The notes: generated from the sequence alone by a model not told the origin. Positions 41,603-51,618 are shown, counted from the stretch's first letter. The stretch is DNA of 64,000 bases from JAVBLU01 sp031553225 (GCA_031553225.1 JAVBLU010000042.1:1-64000); one strand, 5' to 3'. Made by a program: numbers and translations.

Positions 41603-43825
41603 ATGGAGGAGCTGCAAGGCCTGATCGAACAGGTGGTTTACCGCAACGACGACACGGGCTACACCGTGCTGGAGGTGCGCGTGGGCCGCGAAAGCGTGCC
41701 CGTTGTGGGCGTGCTGCCCTTTTTACACGAAGGCGAGCAGGTGCTCTTTGAGGGCGAGTGGACCGAACACCCCGACTACGGCCGCCAGTTGAAGGCCTCG
41801 CGCTTTGAAAGCGTGCTCCCCTCGGACCTTGCGGGCATCGAGCGTTTCCTGGGCTCCGGCCTCATCAAGGGCTGCGGCCCGGCCACGGCGCGGGCCATCG
41901 TGCGCGCGCTGGGCAAGGACACCCTGCAGGTGCTGGACACGCAGCCCCACCGCATCGCCTCCATCCCCGGCATCGGCCGCAAGCGCGCCGCGTCCATCTG
42001 CGAAAGCTACCAGCAACACCGCGGCATGCAGCGCACCATGGTGTTTTTGCAGAACTACGGCGTCACCCCCGCGCAGGCCACGCGCATCTATCAGGCCTTT
42101 GGCGAGCGCTCCGAGGAGATCGTGCGCGAGAACCCCTATCGGCTGTGCGCCGAGGTGCAGGGCATCGGGTTCCGCACGGCCGACCGCATCGCCGCGGCCA
42201 TGGGCGTCGCGCCGGACGCGCCCTTCCGCCTGTCCGCCGGGCTATTGTTCTGCCTGGAGGAGGCCGCGGCCGGCAACGGCCACGTGTACCTGCCGCGCGA
42301 GGAGCTGATCGCGGCGGCGGGCGAGCTGCTGGAAGCGCCGCGGGAGGCGCTGCGGGAAGCGCTCACGGCGCTGGTCATCGGCCAGCAGGTGGTGCTAAGG
42401 GAGATTGCCGGGGAGCAAGCCGCGTACCTGGAGCATTACTACCGCGCCGAGGGCGAGGTGGCGCGGCGGCTGCACGCTCTGACGCTTCTGCCCGCCAGGC
42501 CGATCGACGCGGCCGAGGAGGCGCTTTGCGACTACGAGAGCAGCAGCGGCATGCGCCTAGCACAGCAGCAGCAACAGGCTGTGCTGCTCGCCCTGAAGCG
42601 GGGCGCCGCGGTGATCACCGGCGGCCCGGGCACGGGCAAAACCACCATCATCAACTGCCTGCTGGAGATTCTGGACAAGGCGGGGTGCAAATCGCTTCTG
42701 TGCGCCCCCACCGGCCGCGCCGCCAAGCGCATGAGCGAGGCCACCGGCCACGAGGCAAAGACCATCCACCGCCTGCTGGAGTACGGCGGAGGCGAGGAGC
42801 GCGCCTTTGGGCGGGACGAGGAGCACCCGCTGGAGTGCGACGCGGTGATTGTGGACGAGATGTCCATGGTGGATCTGCTGCTGATGCGCGCGCTGCTGCG
42901 CGCGCTGCCGCAGGGTACGCGCCTGGTGCTGGTGGGCGACGCCGACCAGCTGCCCTCCGTTGGCGCAGGGAGCGTGCTGCGCAACGTGATCGATTCGCGC
43001 TGCGTGCCCACGGTGCGTCTCACCGAGATTTTCCGCCAGGCGGCCATGAGCATGATCGTGACGAACGCGCACCGCATTCACCGCGGGGAAACGCCGGAGT
43101 ACAACCGAAAGGGGAGCGACTTCTTTCTCGAGCGTCAGCCCCTGGCTTCCGCGGCCGTGGAAGCCGTTGTGGATCTGTGCGTCAAGCGCCTGCCCAACTT
43201 TCTGGGCGTCGGGCCGGGCGACATTCAGGTGATGACGCCCATGAAGAAGGGCGATCTGGGCACGGCCGCGCTGAACCTGCGCCTGCAGGCCGCGCTGAAC
43301 CCGCCCCGGCCGGGCAAACCCGAGTGGACGCTGGGCGAGCGGGTGTTTCGCCTGCACGACCGGGTGATGCAGGTGCGCAACAACTACCAGGCCGAGTGGG
43401 TGATCGGCGAGGGCACGGCGCACGAGGAGCGCGGCCTTGGCGTGTTCAACGGCGACATCGGCCGCGTGACCGCCCTGGACAAGGAGGCCCGCACGCTGTG
43501 CGTCACCTACGACGACGAGCGGCAGGTGACCTACGACTCGGGCATGCTCGAGGAGCTGGAGATGGCCTATGCCATCACCATTCACAAATCACAGGGGTCG
43601 GAATTCCCGTGCGTGGTCATCCCGGTTGTGGGCGGGCCGCCCATGCTGCTCACGCGCAACCTGCTGTACACGGCCGTTACGCGCGCGCGGCGGCTGTGCG
43701 TGCTGGTTGGCCGCGAGGACACCATCGGGGCGATGATCGCCCGCGACGGCGAGGACAAGCGCTACAGCGCCCTGGCCGAGCGCCTGCAGGCGCTGAGCGA
43801 TTTTGCGCAGGAAGCGGCGCTGTAG
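41603..43825 (+). CDS. recD2: RecD2-type 5'-3' DNA helicase
   Basis: This 740-residue superfamily 1B helicase acts in DNA repair and is independent of RecBC. An N-terminal OB-like and helix-hairpin-helix region (LGSGLIKGCGPATARAIV, ASIPGIGRKRA) precedes Walker A GGPGTGKTT (from residue 340), IVDEMSMVD (motif II), a GDADQLPSVGAG motif and a C-terminal motif VI-like region (YAITIHKSQGSEF, LLYTAVTRARR). It is co-transcribed with metK, an arrangement seen in other clostridia, so the SAM riboswitch probably controls it too. Confidence 0.94.
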   Translation: MEELQGLIEQVVYRNDDTGYTVLEVRVGRESVPVVGVLPFLHEGEQVLFEGEWTEHPDYGRQLKASRFESVLPSDLAGIERFLGSGLIKGCGPATARAIVRALGKDTLQVLDTQPHRIASIPGIGRKRAASICESYQQHRGMQRTMVFLQNYGVTPAQATRIYQAFGERSEEIVRENPYRLCAEVQGIGFRTADRIAAAMGVAPDAPFRLSAGLLFCLEEAAAGNGHVYLPREELIAAAGELLEAPREALREALTALVIGQQVVLREIAGEQAAYLEHYYRAEGEVARRLHALTLLPARPIDAAEEALCDYESSSGMRLAQQQQQAVLLALKRGAAVITGGPGTGKTTIINCLLEILDKAGCKSLLCAPTGRAAKRMSEATGHEAKTIHRLLEYGGGEERAFGRDEEHPLECDAVIVDEMSMVDLLLMRALLRALPQGTRLVLVGDADQLPSVGAGSVLRNVIDSRCVPTVRLTEIFRQAAMSMIVTNAHRIHRGETPEYNRKGSDFFLERQPLASAAVEAVVDLCVKRLPNFLGVGPGDIQVMTPMKKGDLGTAALNLRLQAALNPPRPGKPEWTLGERVFRLHDRVMQVRNNYQAEWVIGEGTAHEERGLGVFNGDIGRVTALDKEARTLCVTYDDERQVTYDSGMLEELEMAYAITIHKSQGSEFPCVVIPVVGGPPMLLTRNLLYTAVTRARRLCVLVGREDTIGAMIARDGEDKRYSALAERLQALSDFAQEAAL

Positions 43826-43859
43826 GCCTGCAGCGCATGCAGCCCGCCGCCCGCTGCGT

Positions 43860-43886
43860 GGCCGCGCTTGAGCGCGGCCGTTTTTT
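43860..43886 (+). terminator. Terminator of the metK-recD2 operon
   Basis: An 8-bp perfect stem (43860-43867 with 43872-43879, TTGA loop) followed by GTTTTTT. Confidence 0.93.
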
Positions 43887-43971
43887 ATACGGACAGGCGA
43901 ACGTCGCGCCTTTCGTTTGGCCCATCGTTCGCTTACATGCGCGGGTTTCGCCGCACAAGGCGCGCACCGTC

Positions 43972-44001
43972 TTGCAAAGCCCGTCCGCTCCTTGCTATAA
44001 T
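43972..44001 (+). promoter_or_regulatory. Sigma-A promoter of the uracil permease gene
   Basis: TTGCAA (43972-43977), an 18-bp spacer and TATAAT (43996-44001). This position rules out the ATG at 44001 as the translation start. Confidence 0.8.
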
Positions 44002-44035
44002 GAAGCAGTACACAAAACGCGAGGAGGAATGGCAC

Positions 44036-45385
44036 TTGTCCCAGCCAAGCGACGCGCCCATCAGGGGCTACCTGCCGGACGAACGCCCCCCCATGCTCCA
44101 GCTCATCCTGTGTGCGCTCCAGCAAATCCTCGTCATGTTTCCCGCCACGGTGCTCGTCGCGCTCCTCACGGGCTTCCACATCTCCACCACCATCTTCGCA
44201 AGCGGTCTGGCGACAATATGCTTCCTGCTCATCACAAAGCGGCAGATTCCCCTGTACTTCGGCTCGTCCTTCTCCTACATTCCGGCCATTGTGGCCATCA
44301 CGGCCGTGGGCTTCGGGCAAATCGCTCCGGACGATAAAATCCGCATGGCGCAGTTTGGCATCGTGCTCTCCGGCCTTGTGTCCATCGCGGCCGGCCTGCT
44401 CATCAACGCCTTTGGCAAAAAGAGCATCGACAAAATCCTTCCCCCAACCATCACCGGCCCCATCGCCCTCACCATCGGGCTTTCGCTGGCCGTTGCGGCG
44501 CTGAACAACGCCGCCGGCGGCGACGCGGCCACAGCCTCGGGCGCGGCCGCCAACGTCAGCTGGATCATCGCCATCGTAACGCTGCTGGCTACCGTGCTCT
44601 TCTCGGTATTCCTGAAGGGCCGCGCTTCCCAGCTTCCCATCTTCTTTGGCATTCTCTTCGGGTACGCCATCGCGACGCTCGTGTCCCTCACGACGGACAT
44701 CAAGGTGATCGACTTTGCGTCGGTCGCCGCAGCCAACATCGTCACGGCCCCGCACTTCACCCTTCCCCTGCCTTCCTGGCAGGCGGCCGCAGCCATCTTG
44801 CCCATCGCCATCGCCACCATCCCCGAGTCTACGGCGCACCTGTTCCAGCTGGATATCTACGTTAACGACCTGGCCAAAAAGAAGAAATCCGGCAAGGCGT
44901 ACAACATCGCCGACAAGCTGGGTCTCAACCTGGTCGGCGACGGCCTGGGCGATATGATCTCCGGCTTCATCGGCGGCCCGGCCGGCACGAACTACGGCGA
45001 GAACCTCTCCACCATGGCAATCACGCGGAATTTCTCCGCGCCCGTGCTCATCGCCGCGGCCGTCATCACCATGGTCATCTCCTTCTCGGGCACGCTCTCC
45101 GCCGCGGTCGCCTCCATTCCCGCCTGCGTCATCGGCGGCATCTCCATCTACCTGTTCGGCGTGATCGGCGCGCAGGGCGTGGCCATCATGATTGAAAAAA
45201 AGGTGGACATGTTCGACGCGCGCAACCTGGCCGTCATCGCCACGGTGCTGGTCATCGGCGTGGGCGGCAGCTTCGTCAACGGCGGCATGATTCCCATCTT
45301 CGGCGTGCAGTTCCCCGCCATCGCCACCGCCGCCGTCACGGGCATCCTGCTCAACCTTCTTCTGTCCATCGGCAAAAAGAGCTGA
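44036..45385 (+). CDS. NCS2-family uracil/xanthine permease
   Basis: A 449-residue nucleobase:cation symporter with about 14 membrane segments. Conserved parts are LYFGSSFSYIPAI near residue 75, IATIPESTAHLFQLD and GGPAGTNYGENLSTMAITRNFS. It takes up uracil or a related base. The start is TTG at 44036, 8 nt after AGGAGG. The next gene is an AzgA-type purine permease 73 nt downstream, so they probably form a nucleobase-salvage operon. Confidence 0.88.
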   Translation: MSQPSDAPIRGYLPDERPPMLQLILCALQQILVMFPATVLVALLTGFHISTTIFASGLATICFLLITKRQIPLYFGSSFSYIPAIVAITAVGFGQIAPDDKIRMAQFGIVLSGLVSIAAGLLINAFGKKSIDKILPPTITGPIALTIGLSLAVAALNNAAGGDAATASGAAANVSWIIAIVTLLATVLFSVFLKGRASQLPIFFGILFGYAIATLVSLTTDIKVIDFASVAAANIVTAPHFTLPLPSWQAAAAILPIAIATIPESTAHLFQLDIYVNDLAKKKKSGKAYNIADKLGLNLVGDGLGDMISGFIGGPAGTNYGENLSTMAITRNFSAPVLIAAAVITMVISFSGTLSAAVASIPACVIGGISIYLFGVIGAQGVAIMIEKKVDMFDARNLAVIATVLVIGVGGSFVNGGMIPIFGVQFPAIATAAVTGILLNLLLSIGKKS

Positions 45386-45458
45386 CCCGCGCATCCCTTC
45401 CTGCTTAGGCTTGTCTTGCGCGGCCCATACAAAAACAGTATTTAGGGGAGAGACGCAA

Positions 45459-46862
45459 ATGGACAAATTCTTTCAGCTGAAACGGGCGGGCACGAACGTG
45501 CGCATCGAGCTGATCGCCGGGCTCACCACCTTCTTTACGATGGTGTACATCATCTTCGTCAACCCCGGCATCTTGGCCGAGGCTGGCATGGACAAGGGCG
45601 GCGTGTTCGTGGCCACCATCCTGGCCGCCGCCATCGGCACGCTCATCATGGGCCTTGTGGCCAATGTCCCCTACGCCACCGCCCCGGGCATGGGCCTGAA
45701 CGCTTTCTTCACTTATACGGTGTGCTTCGGCCTTGGCTTCACCTGGCAGGAAGCGCTGGCCATGGTGTTCATCTGCGGCATCATCAACGTGATCATCACG
45801 GTTACCAAGGTGCGCAAGCAAATCATCAAGGCCATCCCCAGAAGCCTGCAGCTGGCCATCGGCGGGGCCATCGGGCTGTTTATCGCCTACATAGGCCTCA
45901 AGAACGCCGGCTTTTTGTACTTCATTCTGCCCCAGGGCGCGGCGGGCGTGGCGGAAGGCTCGCTGGTCACCCCGTCCCTGTCGGCCTTCAATAACCCGGC
46001 CATCGTTTTGTCCCTCATCGGGCTGCTCATCACGGCCGTGCTCGTCATCCGCAAGGTAAAGGGCGCCATCTTCATCGGCATCGCGGCCTGCACCCTCATC
46101 GGCATCCCCCTGGGCGTTACGCCCCTGCCCACCGGCGGGCTGTTCGACATGAGCGCCCTTTCGGGCATCAAGAACGTATCCTTCGCCTTCTTTGGAAACC
46201 CCGGCTTTGGCTCCATGTTCTCCAAACCCGAGATGATCCCGCTCGTGCTCGTCACCATCTTCGCCTTCAGCCTGTCGGACACGTTCGACACGATCGGCAC
46301 TTTCATCGGCACGGGCCGCAAGAGCGGCATCTTCGACGAGGACGACGAGAAGGCGCTGGAAACCGGCACCGGCTTTAAGTCGCGCATGGACAAGGCCCTG
46401 TTCGCCGACGCCACCGCCACCTCCATCGGCGCTCTGCTGGGCACGTCCAACACCACCACCTACATCGAGTCGGCGGCGGGCATCAGCTCCGGCGGCCGCA
46501 CGGGCCTCACCAGCGTGTTTGTGGCCATCCTGTTCCTTTTGTGCCTGCCCTTTGCCTCCCTCTTCGGCATGGTGCCGGCGCAGGCCACCGCGCCCGCCCT
46601 CATCATCGTGGGCGTCATGATGGCCGAGTCCTTCGCGGGCATCAAATGGGGCGAGCTGGAGGAAGCCCTGCCCTGCTTCCTGATCGTGGCGGTTATGGCC
46701 TTCTGCTACAACATCTCCTACGGCATCGCGGCCGGCTTCATCTTCTACTGCCTGGTGAAGCTGTGCACCGGCAAGGGCCGCGAAGTGCATCCCATCCTGT
46801 ACGGGGCCGCCGCGCTTTTCATCATCAACTTTGTCCTTCTGGCCGTCAACAAGATGGCGTAG
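45459..46862 (+). CDS. AzgA-family guanine/hypoxanthine permease
   Basis: A 467-residue purine permease with 12-14 membrane segments. It carries RIELIAGLTTFFTMVYIIFVNP near the start, APGMGLNAFF, SDTFDTIGTFIGT and GTSNTTTYIESAAGISSGGRTGL, all typical of the AzgA/PbuG group. GGGGAG precedes ATG 45459. No purine riboswitch is seen upstream. It follows the uracil permease and ends at a strong terminator. Confidence 0.92.
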   Translation: MDKFFQLKRAGTNVRIELIAGLTTFFTMVYIIFVNPGILAEAGMDKGGVFVATILAAAIGTLIMGLVANVPYATAPGMGLNAFFTYTVCFGLGFTWQEALAMVFICGIINVIITVTKVRKQIIKAIPRSLQLAIGGAIGLFIAYIGLKNAGFLYFILPQGAAGVAEGSLVTPSLSAFNNPAIVLSLIGLLITAVLVIRKVKGAIFIGIAACTLIGIPLGVTPLPTGGLFDMSALSGIKNVSFAFFGNPGFGSMFSKPEMIPLVLVTIFAFSLSDTFDTIGTFIGTGRKSGIFDEDDEKALETGTGFKSRMDKALFADATATSIGALLGTSNTTTYIESAAGISSGGRTGLTSVFVAILFLLCLPFASLFGMVPAQATAPALIIVGVMMAESFAGIKWGELEEALPCFLIVAVMAFCYNISYGIAAGFIFYCLVKLCTGKGREVHPILYGAAALFIINFVLLAVNKMA

Positions 46863-46897
46863 CGGAAGGCGCGCAAGGCTCTTCACCGGCGTTCCTC

Positions 46898-46930
46898 GGC
46901 CCGGCGGCATGCGATGCCGCCGGGCCTTTT
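46898..46930 (+). terminator. Terminator after the purine permease gene
   Basis: A 13-bp perfect stem (46898-46910 with 46914-46926, 3-nt loop) followed by TTTT. Confidence 0.9.
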
Positions 46931-46994
46931 GCGGCATAAAACCAAAACGGAGCCCTCTGGCGCTATTTCCCAGGCTGAACATTGCCGCGGCATA

Positions 46995-47003
46995 TGGTAT
47001 AAT
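46995..47003 (+). promoter_or_regulatory. Extended -10 promoter of the hybrid kinase gene
   Basis: TGGTATAAT forms an extended -10; no clear -35. It lies 55 nt before the kinase ATG. Confidence 0.6.
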
Positions 47004-47057
47004 TGCATGATGTGGCCGTAGCGCAAAATAGTTGGTTGTGGGTAAGGTGATCGATTC

Positions 47058-49475
47058 ATGCGGCAGCTGCTGTGCATCCTGCTCATCGTGTCCGGCGCGT
47101 GCGTCATGTGCGCCGGCATTATGCTGTACTTTCGCACGCTGGTGCGCCTGCGCGAGCAAACGAACGCGCAGCGCGTCATGAGCAACTGGGTGTACATGGC
47201 CTGCCTGATCATGATGCTGTTCTTTCTGGTGGGGTACGTGGTGGTGGCCGTGGTGTACGCAGGCGACGTGGACATCACGGCGCAGGACATGCTCATCGCT
47301 CTCATCTTCTTCTTTGGCGCCATATTCGTGCTCACCATGGTCAGCGTGGAGCGGCGCATGCTCGCCCCCATTCTGGATAAAGCCGTTTTGCAAAAGCAGC
47401 TGCGCCAGCAGGAGCTGATGGCTTCCATTTCCCAAAGCTTTATTTCCACCACCGACACGCGCATGCTTGTGGAGCAAGCGCTGGAGCGCATGGGCGTGTT
47501 TATGAACGTCAGCAAGGTCATTTTGGCGCAGGCGGACGAGCAGCGGGAAAACGTAACGCGCAAGTACGGCTGGTTCAACGGCGGCCAGGGCATTATGGGG
47601 TTTGCCAAGGAGAAGGGCGTGCCCCTCAGCGAGGGCTCCATCCTGCACAAGACATTCATTGAAGGCCGCCAGCCCTACGTGGTGTGCAACGACGCCCTGC
47701 AGCGCCCGGAGTTTGAGTACCTGATCCGCTTCGGCGTAAAAGCCTACATTATCGTGCCCATCTATGTGTCCGATCGCTTTTGGGGCATGATCACCGTGGA
47801 TGACTGCGTGGGCCGCCGCGCCTGGGAGCCCAGCGACATCCATCTGGTGCGTCTCATCGGCAGCGTCATCTCCGAGCTGTTCGCGCGAAGCGAGAAGGAG
47901 CGCGAGCTTTTCGCCGCCAAGGAGCAGGCCGAGCGCGCCAACCGCGCCAAGAGCGACTTTTTGTCGCGTATGAGCCACGAGATGCGCACGCCCCTCAACG
48001 CCATCATCGGCATGACGAGCATCGGCCGGATCGCCTCCGACGTGGACCGCAAGGACTACTGCTTCGATAAGGTGGATTCTGCCTCCGTGCACCTGCTGGG
48101 CGTCATCAACGACGTGCTGGACATGTCCAAGATCGAGGCCGGCCGCTTTGAGCTCTCGCCCACGGATTTTTGCCTGGAGAAGATGCTCATGAAGGTGACG
48201 AACGTGGTTCGCTACCGTATGGAGGAGAAGAAGCAGCACTTCGATGTACGCATCGAGCCGGGCACGCCCGCGGCCATCGTGATGGACGAGCAGCGCCTGG
48301 CTCAGGTGGTGACAAACCTTTTAAGCAACGCCGTGAAGTTTACGCCCGAGGGCGGCAGCATCGCCCTGTCGGTGCGGTGCGCGGACGTTCAGGGCGGCGT
48401 GTACACCCTACAGTTCCAGGTGCAGGACAACGGCATCGGCATCTCGCCCGAGCAGCAGGAGCGGCTCTTCCGCTCCTTTGAGCAGGCGGACGGCAGCATA
48501 TCGCGCAAATTTGGCGGTACGGGCCTTGGCCTTGCCATCTCCAAGCGCATCGTGGAGATGGCCGGCGGCAGCATTTGGGTTACCTCGCAGGAAGGGCAGG
48601 GCGCGTGCTTCCACTTCACCGTCAAGGCGGAACTTGGCCAGACGCAGCCCTTCAGCCAGTTTCGGGCGAGCATCAACTGGGAGCGGCTGCGGGTGCTGGC
48701 CGTGGACGACGCGCAGGACGTGCGCGAGCATTTCCAGGCGCTGGCCGCCTCGCTTGGGCTGCCCTATGTGGTGGCGGGAAGCGCCGAGGAGGCCTTCAGC
48801 TTGCTCGGCGAGGGCTCCTTCGACGTGGTGTTTGTGGACTTTATGATGCCCGGCATGGACGGCATCGAGCTCACCCGGCGCATCAAGGCGCGGCCGGAGA
48901 AAGCCCCGGCCGTCATCATGATCTCCGCGGCCGAGTGGTCGCAGATCGAGAAGGACGCAACCGCCGCGGGCGTGGACGGTTTCATCCAAAAACCGCTGTT
49001 CGCTTCGGCCATCGCCGACTGCATCAACGAGCAGCTGGGCCTGGCCGGCACCCTTGCGCAGGAGGCCCCCGCCAAGCAGAGCGAGGACGGCATCTTCGCG
49101 GGCCACCGCGTGCTGCTCGCGGAGGACGTGGAGATCAACCGCGAGATCGTCCTGGCGCTGCTTGCGCACACCGGCCTGCAGATTGCCTGCGCCGAGGACG
49201 GCCGTGCCGCCTACGCCATGTTCTGCGCCGATCCGGACGCCTATGAGCTGATCTTTATGGATGTGCATATGCCCGAGGTGGACGGCTACGAAGCCACGCG
49301 CATGATTCGCGCCCTGTCCGACCCCCGCGCGCAGAGCGTGCCCATCATCGCCATGACGGCCAACGTGTTCCGCGAGGACGTGGAGCGCTGCCTTGCCGCC
49401 GGTATGAACGGGCACATCGGCAAACCCCTGGACGTGGAGGACGTGATCGCCCAGCTGCGGCATTACCTGCTGTAG
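47058..49475 (+). CDS. Membrane-bound hybrid histidine kinase with two receiver domains
   Basis: An 805-residue sensor kinase. Three membrane segments (about 1-25, 45-69, 78-99) are followed by a GAF domain (about 115-275), a HisKA domain with phospho-accepting His307 (SHEMRTPLNAIIG), HATPase (LLSNAVKFTPEGG, DNGIGI, GGTGLGLAI) and two receiver domains (FVDFMMPGMDG and FMDVHMPEVDG). A partner Hpt protein or response regulator is not encoded next to it. AAGGTG precedes the ATG. The signal sensed is unknown. Confidence 0.9.
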   Translation: MRQLLCILLIVSGACVMCAGIMLYFRTLVRLREQTNAQRVMSNWVYMACLIMMLFFLVGYVVVAVVYAGDVDITAQDMLIALIFFFGAIFVLTMVSVERRMLAPILDKAVLQKQLRQQELMASISQSFISTTDTRMLVEQALERMGVFMNVSKVILAQADEQRENVTRKYGWFNGGQGIMGFAKEKGVPLSEGSILHKTFIEGRQPYVVCNDALQRPEFEYLIRFGVKAYIIVPIYVSDRFWGMITVDDCVGRRAWEPSDIHLVRLIGSVISELFARSEKERELFAAKEQAERANRAKSDFLSRMSHEMRTPLNAIIGMTSIGRIASDVDRKDYCFDKVDSASVHLLGVINDVLDMSKIEAGRFELSPTDFCLEKMLMKVTNVVRYRMEEKKQHFDVRIEPGTPAAIVMDEQRLAQVVTNLLSNAVKFTPEGGSIALSVRCADVQGGVYTLQFQVQDNGIGISPEQQERLFRSFEQADGSISRKFGGTGLGLAISKRIVEMAGGSIWVTSQEGQGACFHFTVKAELGQTQPFSQFRASINWERLRVLAVDDAQDVREHFQALAASLGLPYVVAGSAEEAFSLLGEGSFDVVFVDFMMPGMDGIELTRRIKARPEKAPAVIMISAAEWSQIEKDATAAGVDGFIQKPLFASAIADCINEQLGLAGTLAQEAPAKQSEDGIFAGHRVLLAEDVEINREIVLALLAHTGLQIACAEDGRAAYAMFCADPDAYELIFMDVHMPEVDGYEATRMIRALSDPRAQSVPIIAMTANVFREDVERCLAAGMNGHIGKPLDVEDVIAQLRHYLL

Positions 49476-49539
49476 CCGCGCCAAACAAGCGCCGCAGGCT
49501 TTCCGGCCGCATGGCTGCCGCCGGCCGGGCTCCGTCCGG

Positions 49540-49637
49540 CCGGCGGCCTGCGCGCGCAAGGGCGGAAAGGCGCATGGCCGAGGCCACGCGCAACTGGCAC
49601 GCTCCCCGGCGGCCTGCGCGCGCGCAAGGGCGGAAAG
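49540..49637 (+). repeat. Two direct copies of a 30-32-nt GC-rich motif
   Basis: The motif beginning CCGGCGGCCTGCGCGCG and ending GGGCGGAAAG occurs at 49540-49569 and 49606-49637, the second with two extra bases. It lies in the 308-nt non-coding interval 49476-49783 between the convergent kinase and MCP genes. I see no gene there. Confidence 0.7.
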
Positions 49638-49682
49638 CGCGCAAGAGCGGCATCAAGCGCCTCTCCTGCGCGTTGCGCCCGG

Positions 49683-49722
49683 AAAATAGGGGCCGCCGGC
49701 GGGGTTTTCCCGGCCGGCGGCC
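49683..49722 (-). terminator. Terminator of the second MCP gene
   Basis: A 10-bp stem (49722-49713 with 49700-49691), extended across one mismatch by three more pairs, is followed on the minus strand by a short T-rich stretch. Confidence 0.65.
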
Positions 49723-49783
49723 TGTCTTATGTTGGCCGAACATATAAAGGCGCGCTATGTAAACGGGCGTCCCGTATGCCGGG

Positions 49784-51553
49784 CTAGTAGCGGTTGCCGG
49801 GCAGCAGCTGGCGCTTGCCGCCCGCAGCGGCAGGGGCTAGGTGTTCTTGGCCCTGCGCTTCGCGCAGGCGGAAGCGGCCGATGAGCTCCTGCAGGGCCGA
49901 GGCCTGCGCGGACATCACCTGCGCGGCGGCGGCCGATTCCTCCGCCGTGGCGGAGTTGCTCTGCACGACCGTGGAGATCTGCCCGATGCCCATGTTCAGA
50001 TCGTTGATGACGGAGGTCTGCTCGCCGCACGCTTCGGAGATCTGCTGGATGAGCACGAGGTTGTCGCGCGCGCTGCCGCCCACCAGCTCCAGGCTCCGGT
50101 TCGTGTTCTGCACGATGTCGTTGCCGTGGCTGACGTGCACGGTGCTCTGGTCGATGAGCTGCGCGGTCTCCTTGGCGGCCGCGGAGGACTTGGAGGCCAG
50201 GTTGCGCACCTCCTCGGCCACCACCGCGAACCCGCGGCCGTGCTGCCCGGCGCGCGCCGCCTCCACCGAGGCGTTCAGCGCCAGAATGTTCGTTTGGAAA
50301 GCGATCTCGTCGATCACCTTGATCACCTTGATGATGTTCTGCGAGCTCTCGGAGATGCTGCGCATGGCCGCCAGCATGGCGTTCATGGACGCCATGCTTC
50401 CGCCCATCAGCTCGCCTGCGTGGTTGGTCACCTTCAGCGACTGGCGCGCTTTTTCGGCGTTGCCCTCCACCTTGGCGGACACCTGCTGAAGCGAGGCAGA
50501 GAACTGCTGCACGGACGCGGCCTGCTGCGTGGTGCCCGAGGCAAGCGTCTGGGCCGCCTGCGCCACCTGTGCGGACCCGGCCGTCACCTGCGCGGCGGCG
50601 CTGCTGATCTCCGCGAACATGGCGTTCAGCTGATCGCTCATCTGCTGAAGGGCCGAGCCGAGCACGTCCTGCTCGGACTGCATCGCTACTTCCGCGCTCA
50701 AGTCGCCCTGCGCAATCCGTTCAAGCACGGCCGCCTTTTCCTGCAGCACGTCGACCATCAGTTGAAACGCCCGCGCGGTGCGGCCAAACTCGTCGCGCCT
50801 GTGAGCGCTTTCCTTCATGCCTGCCTGCAACTTGGCGTCAAGCCGCAGGTTTCCGGTTTGCCCCACCTGCTCCGCAACGGCGGTAAGCGCGCCGATGGGC
50901 CGCGTCATGGTGCGGTTGAGCGACACGCCGATGAAGGTGACGAACAGGAAGCTCACGCCGAAGACGACGAGCAGGAGCGTGGTCATCGAGCTCGCCACAT
51001 TCCCGATCTCGGCGTCGCGCGCGGCGGCCGCCGCGGCGTTTTCCGCCTTGCAGACGCGGAATTGGTCGATCATATCGCCGATGCGGCCGTCGATGGCCTC
51101 CATGGCCGTGTTCGCGCCCTCCACATCGCCCGCCTTAATGAGGGCGAACACCTGGGGCGCGGCGGGCAGGAATACGTCGGTAAAAGCCGCCAGGCCCTTG
51201 TCGTACGCCGCGCGCGCCTTGCCGGACATGCTCGACTGGCCGAACGTGGCCAAAAGAGCCTGCGTTTCGCGGTTCAGCCGCTCCACATCCGCCCGGTAAC
51301 CCTCCACGGTCTGCGGCTCATCCGCGGCCAAAATGGCCATGTCGAACGAGCTGGAGGCGATGAGCAGGTTCTCCACCGCCTGGCCGACGGTGTTGAGGGG
51401 CAGCATCTGCTCCTCGTAGAGGTCGGCCGCGCTTTGGTTGGCCTGCGCAAGCCCGAAAACGCCCGCCCCGCCCATCACAAGGGTGGACAGCAGCACGCAG
51501 CAGATAACGAGAATGATCTTGGAATTGATGGATATATGATCGAACCAGCGCAT
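49784..51553 (-). CDS. Methyl-accepting chemotaxis protein
   Basis: A 589-residue MCP. One membrane segment at about 11-33, a helical sensory domain to about 185, a second membrane segment (TTLLLVVFGVSFLFVTFIGVSL), HAMP and the signalling hairpin (DEIAFQTNILALNASVEAARAGQHGRGFAVVAEEVRNLAS). GGAGGT precedes ATG 51553. It is a single-gene unit with a sigma-D-like promoter. The ligand is unknown. Confidence 0.95.
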   Translation of the reverse strand: MRWFDHISINSKIILVICCVLLSTLVMGGAGVFGLAQANQSAADLYEEQMLPLNTVGQAVENLLIASSSFDMAILAADEPQTVEGYRADVERLNRETQALLATFGQSSMSGKARAAYDKGLAAFTDVFLPAAPQVFALIKAGDVEGANTAMEAIDGRIGDMIDQFRVCKAENAAAAAARDAEIGNVASSMTTLLLVVFGVSFLFVTFIGVSLNRTMTRPIGALTAVAEQVGQTGNLRLDAKLQAGMKESAHRRDEFGRTARAFQLMVDVLQEKAAVLERIAQGDLSAEVAMQSEQDVLGSALQQMSDQLNAMFAEISSAAAQVTAGSAQVAQAAQTLASGTTQQAASVQQFSASLQQVSAKVEGNAEKARQSLKVTNHAGELMGGSMASMNAMLAAMRSISESSQNIIKVIKVIDEIAFQTNILALNASVEAARAGQHGRGFAVVAEEVRNLASKSSAAAKETAQLIDQSTVHVSHGNDIVQNTNRSLELVGGSARDNLVLIQQISEACGEQTSVINDLNMGIGQISTVVQSNSATAEESAAAAQVMSAQASALQELIGRFRLREAQGQEHLAPAAAGGKRQLLPGNRY

Positions 51554-51618
51554 GAGGTTACCTCCGCTTTCTGCAGCTCGCGAACGGCTTGGGCGAACGT
51601 CCGGGTTGTCCACCTGTA

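Noticed and set aside
45405..48239. Very long open frame on the minus strand opposite the purine permease and hybrid kinase genes
   Set aside because: It is antisense to two well-recognised genes, has no domain, and long antisense frames are expected in GC-rich DNA. The same holds for 43589-45466, 24238-25575 and 6433-8235.
49540..49637. Possible CRISPR array
   Set aside because: Only two repeat copies, unequal in length, with palindromic GC-rich content and no cas genes.
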